Positions 28,565-40,900 of a DNA stretch of 64,000 nucleotides are shown piece after piece. Under the pieces are notes generated by a model. That model saw nothing but the letters and a program-made list of their open reading frames with translations, was not told the origin of the DNA and made no database searches. Made by a program: the position numbers and the translations under genes. Each line of letters begins with the position of its first letter. The first letter of the stretch is position 1. The stretch comes from Balanoglossus misakiensis. Its lineage: Eukaryota > Hemichordata. Location: assembly GCA_040954595.2 (NCBI GenBank), contig CM082585.2, forward strand, positions 7,006,001-7,070,000. Direction: 5' to 3'.

Positions 28565-29283
28565 CTGTGTCAACACAGAGGGAGCTCATCACCGGATTAC
28601 GTATGCGTCGCCATGCGTGCGGCTGTGAAACTGAGCATTGTCGGAATGACTAGCAACAACATCCTCTTAGTCAGTTTTAACTCAATAATATGACGTGCGT
28701 TTTCTGCGGATGAGTTGCGCTATAAATTGCATGAGTGTCGTCATATTTTTAATTCACTACAATTTTCAAACGTTCATCCGCTGTACCGTCAGTTGTTCAG
28801 GCCTTTTAAAAAGCAAGTTAACATTTCTTCTTAGAATGGAGGTCTCACAATGTAAATGTTCAGATTGAGCAATTCGTTATCTTCTCCATTCGCGACGGAG
28901 AATCTCTCTCGGATGTCAATGGTTTCAATGAACGCCTTTGCTGGAATCAGTGACAACAGAAAAGGCGCCTCAGTCAAACGTATGTGCACCAAAATAGAAA
29001 TCCGGTCTTTTGATGCGACTCGGCTAATGAAAAAGAGCAAGAAGAGTTCCGCGTGTTACGTCACATACTGGATGTACGGTGAATGAATGAATACTCCGTT
29101 TTGACAAATTTCTTTTATTATCAGGATGATAATCAAGTTTTAGTAGCTGGAATGGATTTTTTTGCTAAATAAGTCATTTGCATGACGTTTTCCCCCAAAC
29201 TCACAAATTTTAAAGTCTCTCAAGTTTATGAGTTTATTGCTGAGTTTATCACTGCTATGTTTCAGTCGTCTCAGAATTAACAG

Positions 29284-29341
29284 AGAGATTGGCGGCCATT
29301 TTGGATTTCAAATTTCAGACAATTTTGCTTTGTCATTCAAA
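29284..29341 (+). repeat. Dispersed repeat, copy B
   Basis: Aligns with copy A at 20786-20854 in the same orientation, without the 11-bp internal duplication. The copies differ by scattered substitutions, which suggests an old repeat family. Confidence 0.65.
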
Positions 29342-31185
29342 CTTCACCACAGTCACCCTTTGTTTTTACTCTGGATTTTAACAGAGAAGAAACTATGAAG
29401 TTGCCGTGAGCAGAATGCGTCATTGAGAAGGTCTTAATACTGATTTTACAGGTACATTCTCTGATCTGATTTCTAGTAATGGAAGCACTCACACGTACAT
29501 GCGATTTCTTTAATCCCTGGGGAAAAACTCAGGGAATCTTTACATTTTGGGGGACCTGGAGGGACTTTGCATCCCCCTTGGCAAAGTAACATCCCGCAAC
29601 TATAAAGACGACAGTAATTATCGAGCCAGTAAAGCTCCTCGTCCTCTCTCCTCCATGCCGAGACAGTTCTTAATGACCGCGATAGCATCTGCACCCTGTG
29701 GCCAAAAAGCGGGATTTCTGCAATTATATAAGAATTGTTCAGTCGCGTTGCACACGCAACAACCCGTAACAAGCTGCACTTTCCCGTAGAGGATGTGTTC
29801 TGCGAGTTCTCTGGCTTGCCGACAGAGGGAAACCCGTGGTATTTTAATGGTTATGCGAGCTTTTCTTCAGTGAAAGCGCGGCAAACCACGAAGCAAACCT
29901 CAGACGGACCCTCTAGGAGATTAAAGTCTATTTTAGCGCAACACGCGTCTCTCCGCCAAAGCAACAAAAATAGGTGCCATCGGTATGCCTTATGTAAGAA
30001 GACAGTGGCTATATCACATTCTCATCTTAGACAAATTATTTTCAACATAAATCCCAAACGATTAGATTTCCGGTAGCGTAGCGGAAATATGACGCATAAA
30101 TGTTTGATAAATATCGAAACATACCACATACCTTTCTTGAGGAATGCATTTTCGTCAGGTCACTGTTGACAAGGTTCAACCTGCTCGTAAAATCAACAGA
30201 GTCAGAGATCAGACGATGCTAAAATAAACCCCGTACAATTATTCAAACCGAGGAGGGTACTAAATTTTAATATCTCTTTCAGTAGAATCGCAAAATAATA
30301 TTGTCATCCATGACAGAGCGGAAAATACTTGACTGCAATATTTTTAATGCGACCTAAAACCTTTACACCCCCAGTTCTCTCTATAGAGGTCCAACTCTAC
30401 CATAGCATGCATAGAAAACAGTGGATTTGGAACAAACCATATGGTGCTTATAGGAAAGTCATGGCCACCTTTTGTGAAGTTAACGTGATTTCGATTTTTG
30501 TGTTTTTTATTTCAGAATGATCTGAGTGATAAATGGTAACTATCAGCCGAAGATTATGTTAAGGTAAGATTTTATTTAAAAAGTTCATTTATCATATGAT
30601 GGTAAAATGGTATTCCGTCTTGCAAAAGTATTTAAATCAGGAGATGTGATTATTCGACGATTTGTGTATTCCCACTTGAAGACTAACTAAGACACGAAAG
30701 AGAGGCGGTGAACAGATGACAGCGGTTACCGGGACAACCAAGACCCAAGGGCGCAACACGCTCGAAAATAGCCCCTTCCTAGATTTTTCTCCGGAAATGA
30801 CGTCTTTTTGGGAGTGATTTGCTGTGACGCCAATGTCCACCAGCCTTCAAGACTATATACACTGCACTGAAAACTAGATACATGTATATGAATATGTTTG
30901 CATGTGAAACGAAAATAACTAGATTAAGGACCCAGTGGGGCGGCATCGTTATTCGGTTTTCTTTCGCAAAAGATCCGTCTAATTTTACTCTCGCTCCGCA
31001 GAGACCTATTAATGCGGTAAACGCGGGGCAAATCCATGGGCAAAGTCTGTTTTGAAAGTAATCGAAATTTCGATTTTTGAGAGCGGCGATATTCAAGAGC
31101 AGTCAGCTTATAGTGTCCCAAGAAAATCGATAATTGCATTTTTCACAGTGGAATAAAAAAATCTTTGAAATGAGTTAGGCCTCTC

Positions 31186-31186
31186 G

Positions 31187-31218
<32 letters not shown>

Positions 31219-31232
31219 GATGATGATGATGA
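31186..31232. repeat. (GAT)n trinucleotide microsatellite
   Basis: About fifteen GAT units with one GGT interruption near 31204. Read on the minus strand it gives a spurious serine run. Confidence 0.95.
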
Positions 31233-31788
31233 AAGTACATTTGGCAAATATGGGGAATACGCAGATATGCAGTTGAAGGTAGACGTACTTGTACTAAAGT
31301 CACTTCTGTGGATTCTAATGTCTCGGATGGTTGTAATCACGGTTCCAAGGCTGGAATCCCAGCCATTGATATACACCGTGGCATCTGCACATACTTATTA
31401 AAGTGTATAGAAATCGTTCTGCGTGTTCCGCGTCTCTTTCAGACACGCGTTTGACGAGATTAAAAAAAAGTCGCATGTGACCTCCCCGACAAAGCCAGTC
31501 GTGAGAATACCATTCTCCGCCACCTCGGGTCGGTGTACTTTGATGTTTTGATCAAGGCAGACACCGGGGAATTTTCAGCTATGGCTGGCAATACCGCGTC
31601 TGCCATCTGTTGGAAACGCTTAATCTGCCTGTGTTTTCATCTTGCTTTCATCGGATCGCTTTAATCATCCCCGTGTATGTAATTACACCTGTCCAGCCCG
31701 GGATAGACAGTAAATAACCCCAGTTTTATGGTAAACACTCGTTGATTGAATGCGCCGCAACCCGCGCAGCAGCAGACAGCCTCATAGA

Positions 31789-31800
31789 GGGGGGGGGGGG
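31789..31800. repeat. Poly-G tract (12 bases)
   Basis: Twelve consecutive G bases followed by AGGG. Confidence 0.85.
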
Positions 31801-34105
31801 AGGGTAGTCCTTTGATACACTCTATCCTTGTCGAAGTGGTTTAATTTAGAATTTCAGGCAAAGGTTTCAACTAAACTAGGACTTGTTTTAGCTTTCTTTT
31901 TTGTGGTATAATGTGTAATATTTCAAATTGTATATGTACTATTTATTGATTTTTTTATTCGAGTTCTATTGGCGGCTGTATTCCCTGCAAAATTTCAAAC
32001 GACCTTCGTTTTTCTTTCTTTCCGCATAATGAAAGTTTAATTCGCATAATTTGGCAGACGAACGATCTATCTGTCTGACATCATGGCGACGGTGCACCAG
32101 ACGAGATCACTGGAAGCAGTACTTTCAGAGTGGATAGAATAATTATTATAGCTTAATAAATTGTCTTGGGTGGCCCCATCTACAAAACATATCCGTTGAA
32201 CCTTTCGCGCACCTACACATTAATTGCAATTACACCATTCCTCAAAGATGTCTTCTGTGATGTACTTTGCTCCAGCGGCAGTGCTGGATAAGAAATTTTT
32301 TTTGCGTTCGATCATTTAAAAAAAATAACACCCCACGAATTCCCCCTTGCGTAAATGACTAGGCGTGTGTAGCTGAAGCCGGTTTCGCTACGTTGAACGT
32401 TGAGGGCGCATATTCAATAAGAGGATAAGTCTGCGGCAGCGAGAGGGTTTAGGTAAAGGGTCTGCGAGAGGGAGTAGAGCACGTCCAGAATTTCAAGCAA
32501 AGAAGCCTTCTTATGTGAATACGCAAGACAAGAAATGTGACGCCTTTGGGCTTTGGTGGCGTGGTTCTTCCATCATTGATTTCTTTAATTATATCAACAG
32601 AAGACTGTGACCAAAAGTAGACATACTGGAAACAAACATATCATTTTCGAGTCGCAAAGTCCATCACTATACTCTGCCTCTTTCCAACAAAATACTCCAA
32701 ACTAACGATGTACTATGGTGTTTGTCATATATCAACATTTAATGTTGTTTTGACAGCGTGAAGTTACCTACTTTACATCCTTATGATTTTGCAGGTACAC
32801 TGTCATCCGGGAATCCGAACGCGTTGTCAATTCTGGGCCACCTACATCCCCTGTGCGGAAAAAAAGTTACGGCTGAAGATGCCCAACTTGCGTGTACTAA
32901 GTATGACGGAAGGAGATTTCCTTTTGTCTCTAGTCTTTGCAATGCGTTTTTTGTTTTGACAATCACATGTAATAACGGGGGGAATCTGGTAATAAACGCG
33001 GTTGTGTTCGGAGGTACAATGTACGCAGTACGCTGTTGGGGCAGAACCGACAACCACCGCATACCGAATACTATATTTCTATGTATTTATGTCTGTATCA
33101 TGTGTATGGTCGAAGTTTAGTATAGGTTACACCTTCTGAAAAACAGTTAAACCATGAAAAATGTGTGTCTGGGAAGCTGCAGCTGAGGAGAGAGGATGGG
33201 TCGATACTGTTTTTATATGTCCGTCGGTGATGGCGCGCTCAAGTTTCTCACGTTACTTAAAACTGAAACAAAAACAGAAACTAAAGCAAATTGAAAACGG
33301 AGTTAATTTATAAAACAATGCAAAGAGAAATTGCAAGTAAAAGTTAAAGTTGAAATCAAAGTTAAAGTATACATAGTCACATGTAACTGACTCCCGTTAT
33401 GATGCGGAAAGTTATCTGATTGGGTGGTAATCGGTCGCTGGTCTGTTAGTGATTTTATTGACAGACTGACCGCAAATTTAGTTTTAAGCTGTCACGTCGG
33501 CAGAACACATGGACCCCGGCCTGACAATACCAATAAAATGCACTACACACAGCTCTCACGAACACAGAAAGTTCTTCTCCCGAGCCGTGAACTAAGGTGG
33601 CTTCCCCAGTTCCCCTGTTGCTTGGACGAGCGCCCCCACCCAGTGATCTTCCACTTCCGGCAACATTCTGTCGTTTGCACACAAATCGTCGGCCGTGTCC
33701 ACTGTCCTGATATTTGCGTGGGAAGACAACCGATCGTGTGCTTCACGTCGTTCAGCGAGAGGACTGCAATTTGTGCGTTTTTCAAGGTTTAGACTGAACA
33801 GGCGGAATCATGTAGAAGTATTTTCGGCGCTGGGAACAAACGTAGATTTTCTAGGAAGCATTTTAGACAGGTAAGTGATGTGACCTCACCGAAAATCTAA
33901 CACGAACCACCCCCGTATTTTGACGGACAAGTGGAGGTAGCCAAGTTTTGGGTAATTTTCACCTTTTTGCGTCGGCTGTCACACCCTATTATTTTGTAAA
34001 TGAACCGATGAAAGAGTTTATTTGCATAATTTCAGCGAGGTCATGTTCATAGCCGCGGTTGTCATGGTTGTTGCGTCGGGGGCTGCGGGGTCCAACGATT
34101 TGTAA

Positions 34106-34130
34106 ACCGTGGTGTATGCTACGCCACGGT
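34106..34130. repeat. Short hairpin, 11-bp stem and 3-base loop
   Basis: ACCGTGGTGTA pairs with TACGCCACGGT across the loop TGC, at 10 of 11 positions with one G-T wobble. It has no neighbouring gene to make it a terminator and could be a structured RNA element or chance. Confidence 0.6.
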
Positions 34131-34322
34131 CTACCTGCGTGGCAATGCTGTCTGTCTACGTCTGGAGCGTAAGCAGCCTAAACGCTCTGCTTTGACGTGT
34201 GCCTGTCACCTGTCCCATTCATAAAATGGGTAAATGTGTAATTACGGCAGTCGTGACGGTGACTGAATGCGTAAAAATTGACTGTCGGCCAGCGATCGCA
34301 GCTCAGCTGTGCGTGTGTTGAC

Positions 34323-34366
34323 ATCGACACGTCCACTGAAATCGACACGTCCACTGAAATCGACAA
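34323..34366. repeat. 18-bp minisatellite, about 2.4 copies
   Basis: The unit ATCGACACGTCCACTGAA is repeated directly, with a third partial copy ATCGACA. A period of 18 keeps any frame open. Confidence 0.9.
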
Positions 34367-34605
34367 CATCCCATCCGCGAAGTAGGGCCAGCATTGTGCG
34401 CCCATTACAATAGAATCAATCGGTGTGTTGTTATTCGACATCGGTCACACGGAACGATCTCATGTCAACAAGCGAGGAAGTGATTCCCAGAAACGGGAAT
34501 ATGTTATGAGGCAATGATAGGTACATTCAGCTACACTTGGACCAGAGTTAATAATTGGCATCAATAAAGTGTTGTTATTAAAGGTACAGTCGTTTACCTC
34601 CCCCA

Positions 34606-34627
34606 AAACAACAACAACAACAACAAA
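34606..34627. repeat. (CAA)n microsatellite
   Basis: About seven tandem ACA/CAA units. Confidence 0.9.
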
Positions 34628-34881
34628 ACGACACTTCACTTGTAGAGTAGCTAAATGGGAGATTAGATGTTCGGCGTATGTACAAAATATTAAACTGCTA
34701 TATCTATATAGACAATAAAAAAATCACCAGTTTACGACCAAATTTTTACATGTATTAATTCTTATTCTCAACATGCATGCTCATTGGCCAGCCACTTTGT
34801 GTGGTGGGACCCGTACACACACCAACCCTCTGAGTCAAACAGCATTTCAGTGGACAGTCCCTGGACACTGTTTCCCCGTGT

Positions 34882-34968
34882 ATGCAAATGTTTGAGTTAA
34901 TTAACCTATTATTATATTAAGCTTGAGAGGTTGAGAGGTTTAGTGTTTTCTGTCATGTTAATTAATCC
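34882..34968. promoter_or_regulatory. Octamer plus TTAATTAA homeodomain site cluster
   Basis: Within 87 bases there is a perfect POU octamer ATGCAAAT (34882-34889), the palindrome GTTAATTAAC (34896-34905; HNF1 half-sites/homeodomain), and a second GTTAATTAATCC (34957-34968). The direct repeat GAGAGGTT lies between them. This resembles a developmental enhancer core, but motif clustering alone is weak evidence. Confidence 0.35.
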
Positions 34969-37900
34969 TCCAGAATCGGAATGTTGGCTGTGATGCAGAT
35001 TATGTCAATGACCAGCTCAGTGAATAAAACCATCTTAGAACCAGCGAGGAAGATTTGCATTAGTATAACTAATTTGTATGTTGTGCTAAACTAAAACTGT
35101 CCATTTTCTCACATAGAGAAATAATTTATGTGTTTACTGTGCTAGCTAATGAGACCTTTTTACAGTGGCAAATACCCAAAGGGGTAGACATATATCAAGA
35201 TATGTTGACGAAGGCGAAACTGCTGAGTTGATTATGTAAAATTATGTAAAAGTATAGACATTTATGCATATTCAATATAAGTAGCCTTAAATGACCTGAG
35301 ACAAGAAAAATAGATTCACAACTCAATATTTTCGTCAAACATATATTAGTTTTACCAAATGTTGAGCACTGTTCGTGTCAAAATCAGAAGACGTATCATT
35401 TCGGTACTTTAAATAAGGGACATTTACACATCAATCATATTGCTGTGATGCATTACTTGGTAATGACAGCTAATTTTCATTGATTGATCAGCAGGAAGGT
35501 TTTTTTTCTTCTGCTGACTGAATCATAAAATTTTGATCAGAATTCATTATAAACATGTTTTATGATCATGTGAAGGATACATGTATTTAAAAAGTTAAAC
35601 TGGTACTTGTTTGTTCTTAGTCTTGGACTTATGTTTGGCAAAGTCAGTGAAAGACATGAAGACTTATTCATGTGAACTGCAGCTTCAATTCCGTTTTCAT
35701 TATAAACACCCATTTGATGCCATAGATAGAACAGACATACATGTACATATACATGTGCTACTTGTATGTTGCTGAGTGATAGAGAATGTTTCCGAGAATC
35801 CCACACATAACAAGCCCACTCAGGAAAAAAAAGTGACGCACACTGCAGCAGTATTACGTAAATTGACCTGTGTCCTGTCAAAAACGTGATGAACTTGTGT
35901 GCCTGGCTTGATTGTCAAATAATTCATATAGTTAGTGCGTTTATGCAATTTGCCATATTTATTAGTACTGCAAGATTTTAATTTGTCTAATATTTCGTAA
36001 GTGCGGTGTGTACATTTATTTTGTAGTTAACCTTTCCCCTCTGTTTCCTAGTGTGTGGGTCCAACATAGCATTGAAGTCAATAGGAGGCGTAGCAAACAG
36101 TCACATTATAATAGGGTATAATGCAGCCAATTGCTTTCATATAAAGTTGTGGTTCAAAAATTCTGACACTGAACCGGGAACCATCCAAGTGTGTAATCGT
36201 GAACTGGCAAATGGCAGTAACTGTTCATGATATAAATTAAATCTGACAAAGACGTCATGATTGATGGCGTTTGTCTCAAAATGAGTCATTTTAGAGAAAA
36301 AAGATATCTCCCGAGGGATGATGAACCAAGTAGAATTCAGGGAATATTGATGAGCATTATAATATGGATAGCTGGTTGAATTATACAATTAGTGTCTGTA
36401 TCAGTCACCGCTCTTATACTGCGTGAGTAAGGGGGAGGGGGCTGACTCATCATAAATAAAAGTGATCTGTTTCCCTAACAAATTTTGAAAATTTTCTGTG
36501 ATATTTCAATTGCTTTCTGTACTATCAGATGGCAATATCATCTCGTTTTGAAATATGCAGAGACCCGAGTAAAAATAGACATGTGGTCCTGAAATAGCCG
36601 ATAATAGATTAATACAACATGGTGTGAAATCATGTGACTTCTGGGTTGGTTGCTGTTATATTTTGCTCATCACTTATTTAAGTTTAGGAATGGTTCAAAA
36701 CCAAGTTTGCCAATCTCCCTAGTCCCTATGGTCAGCTGAAGAGCAATAATTACGCGATGAAAAAATGCTTTCATACTGTATACATCATTGCATGTGTCCA
36801 AGTGGGTGAAAGTAGTCGTATACGGGAAAAACAGTTGTAGAAATCGCAAAGTCAAATGTCAGCAATATCGTAGAAGTGGGAAATGAATTAATATTCAAAG
36901 ATCCAAGCCCAGTCAGCATCTTACCGTCAAAGTTACATGTAAAAAACTGACAGTGTCAGTGTCAGGGTAATCTCCTTTACGCTACTTCATACATGATTAC
37001 ATGATTCAGCGGCGTCAGTGGCCTCAATTGACGTGAGGCAGACGATGGCAGTCACATTCATGAATAATTTCTAAGTCGTAGTACTTTTCAGTACATACTA
37101 TAACCACTGTAATGACTCTGGCTGAAATTGTACAACTTCGATCGAAGGTACGTCTATAGAAGAAAATATTGACAAAAGACACGAGGCGAAATATATTGTA
37201 CGTCTGATTTATATGCACATTTGTATATGAATACATCACCTCACTTCACATACATTTGCATTGACAAATTGTGTTAATTTCCATCACTCTGGAGGAAATT
37301 AACCTGTAAAAAGCTTCTATTTAGCAAATGTTTCTCATAACCCTATGGTATTTTTGCAACATGATGTCAGGTAGCAAAGGTAGCCTCACTTTTGATGTAC
37401 ATGTAATTATATTTTTTAACATCGATTCTCACGGTGTGTTTGTTTGTCATTGACATGATAAAAGGCCGGGTTCGATCTACCAAATACAACAAAAATACTG
37501 ACAAAACACTATGTTACAGTCGCTACATGTATCACTTTACAAAATAACATCAGCTCCATATAAAATTCTAACCATACTATTTTCAGATTTCTGTATGGTT
37601 ATTTGGGGTGAAAGGTCATTGAACTGTGTGACTGACATACTGGTGGTGTTTTTATCGAGTCAGCAGACCATGTAATTTGCCGCCCTTAAACGTGTAAGGT
37701 CATGAACATCACAAGATTAGATAGTACCAACATTATACCATTACCTGGAAACTAAAGGCAGATTATGTAGATTTCATGCTTTTACTGTTTTTTTCTCTGC
37801 TTTCATTTCATTGTAAAACTTTATAGAAGCAGAAATAAAAGTCTGTCATCTGCCTTATCTCAATTGAGATTGTTAATTCCTTCAATAGTACCGCAAACTT

Positions 37901-40900
37901 GCATGTTTGACATTAAACTATGCAAACCTGCCGTGTCATTCAACTTCTGCATTGAATTGCTACTCTGGTTTATTTCAGAAGGCATTTTCAATTTCTCAGG
38001 TACATGTACATGTAACTGGACGAGACAGATTGAACGTAAAATAAACTATAAACATAAAAAAATACAAGGGATTTGCAGGAATCATGAAACTGGCCTGTAC
38101 TGGGGCTTTTTGAAATCAGTTTGAAAGTGGAATTAGCATGCATTTTGTGTCCAATTGGCATTAGCTTACAACTCTGACTTCAGTTTGCTTTAAGTGCTAA
38201 TTGCGACCACTTTGGAGTAAGTAATTTCTCAGTCGGAATTTGTTGAATTGCATTTCGATCACAGCTATGATGTACAAACACATGCCGGGGTGTTTCCCTG
38301 GAGGTACCCACTAATTGCCACAAATGCCCTCTCCCCTCCCCGACTCCCTACTGAAATAATAGTACAGTCTTGCCGCGCCTTCCCTGATGCAATTTCTGGT
38401 CGCTCCACTAGGACACAATCAGGGGTGAGAAGGCTCCGAGGCATGTTCTAATAATAAATCCATACACCAGGACCGGATCATTCCCGATGTAATTTATCCA
38501 TTCTGCGTATTGCATTTTACAGTCATACTTTAACGATGACTAGTCTGTCTCAGTTAATAATCCCATAGCACCGTGGACAATACTTGGGGCTGTATACATT
38601 AGGGCAAATTAAGTGTTTTGATACAAACGGCCTCGTTAAATTAAATTACAATGAAAGAAAATCGCAGAAAAAGGCTGTTAGGGGTTTCGTTTTGCGTGTC
38701 ATTGGCCTTTGCCAGAGCTTCGCCATGGAGAGGCCGTCTGTATTGATGGAGAAAGGTGAAATTTATGGAGCTGTGGTAATAGCAGTGGGTGGTTGCCCTT
38801 TTGGCTGTTGGTTGATCTCTGTGGCCTTGTCGGGGAATTGTCAGAGTAAAAACAGAGTCACCACCTGCCACACATTGCGGGCAGCTTTACTTCATCGACC
38901 GGTTGAAAATGGTGAAATTTGTACACAAACTGTGTGCAAGTAAATTTCTTCTGGAATCCTATTCAAACCAACGAAATTGGAGAGAAAGAATTGCAACAAT
39001 TATTACATGATTGATACATGTACTGGTATGATAAAATCTGCCTGGAAACCAATCACAGACAGTAACTGATTCCATGTAAAATTTAAATTCAAGGCAGAGG
39101 AGCTGCAATTGTGATAATAATTTTAAATTTTTCTTCAATCTCATGCCTATATGATTACAAATAGATTTACCAGTTATAATGTACATAACGCATGTTTGTA
39201 CTGGAGTTCTGTGATTTCAATTTCGCATCCTGAAGACTGGCAGATAGTGCCATATGTTTTAGGTTTGAGCCAGACTTCACGAGTGCACATGTACAAATGT
39301 AAGACAGAGAACATGTTTCATCAGGACATGAAATATTTATCAATATATAATTAAGAAATAAACAAACTTGGATATTATGTCAGTAAATGATATTGATATT
39401 AGAGATACCGTTATGGCTGCTATGTCCAGGTCATAGATTCAATTTGGAACTTGATATTGTATTGTGGGATTGCTTTCAAAGTTGACGGGAGCCATAAATC
39501 TTGATTTCATGATGTGCAAGAGATGAAGACATGGCCATGCATTTGGGAGATATTTTTTATCTATCTCCCTAATGTCTCATATGCATCATAGATTTCATTA
39601 ATATATTTATGACCGAAACACTGCAAAAAGTATGATGCTTGTTATATTTGGGTGGTGATTTTTGCTTGAGAAGTGTTTGGCATTCAAAATACAATTTCAG
39701 GGTGTTGGCAATCCTTTCAGTTCATGACAGGAATAATTTACAGAAATATGCATTACATCTTGACATTGTACATGTAATAATTTATGAGAGAATTGAATTC
39801 GTTCATTTTTAACAGTCTTGTGAAATCAAGAGGAACACTTTTCCAACATTGTGTGTTTCCAGGAGATAACAAAGCAATATATAAAACCGCTAGAGATGTA
39901 AAGATGTAATCTCCAAGAAGCCATATGAATATGTGTGCTTATGATTTATAAATAAAATATGTAACTGAATGTGTGACTTGTACTGCTCTCATATACATTA
40001 TACATGAGTCTATTCCCAACTGTTGCCCTGGTATTCTTATCTTTACAAGCATGCATTGAAGGGACTCAATTCAATCATACAGCAAATGTACAAATGTATC
40101 AGAACATTCTCTCACGATTTTCTAAATCGTTCAGTATCACGCGAACTCATTGTTCGCCAGTAGGGTCATCCAACAGGTGCCAATCAGCTTTGCAATTCAC
40201 GTCTGTTTTGATATATTTTTGTTACCTTGACGCAAATTATCATGATAGCTTTTTCTTGTTAATACTACGGCAGATTACCTATAAAGCCTGATTCTTTCCT
40301 GAAATTTCAAAGGAACACAAAAACAGCAACACTCTTATCATTTCACTTATAAAGTTCATCCACAGGATTAACACCCTGGCCTCTTCAAGGACAACAGTGA
40401 CAGGAGTGTTTTACTTTATTTGGAAATAAATCTTTGATGAAAATGATCTGCAGTAGCTTCATCTTCAAGAGCTTTGGTGAAACTCTTGAAAACTTGTCAT
40501 AATCGTAACCTGCTTAGTCTGGCATTACCATATTGTACGTTACCGTCCTTGACCAGACTTGAATGACCTTTGAAATCCATCCGCCTACGACTATTTTCCA
40601 CATACCGGTAGATGTATATTATTGAAAATTTCTTGTACTAAAACATCATTATTTTTATTTTGTGTTTCTTGAGCCAAGCGACATGGTATTTGATAGTATA
40701 CAGGTACATTTTCTGAATATTTTCGTGTTGTCATCATATCCATCGAATGTGAGAGTTGCACCATATGCTAATTTGCATAAACAAACCTACAACACAATCA
40801 GCAACTTAAGTATGCATTGTATATGTAGCTGTACCATTCTATGTTGAAAATCAAAATGTATCATATTAAACAGTACTGAGCATTCTTAGTGATAAATGCC

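Larger units (their letters stand above)
28047..31185. other. Noncoding region, no gene recognised
   Basis: Contains a TCTG/TC-rich microsatellite (28505-28564) and the second copy of a dispersed repeat (29284-29341). Open frames of up to 113 codons show no recognisable domain or splice pattern. Confidence 0.55.
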
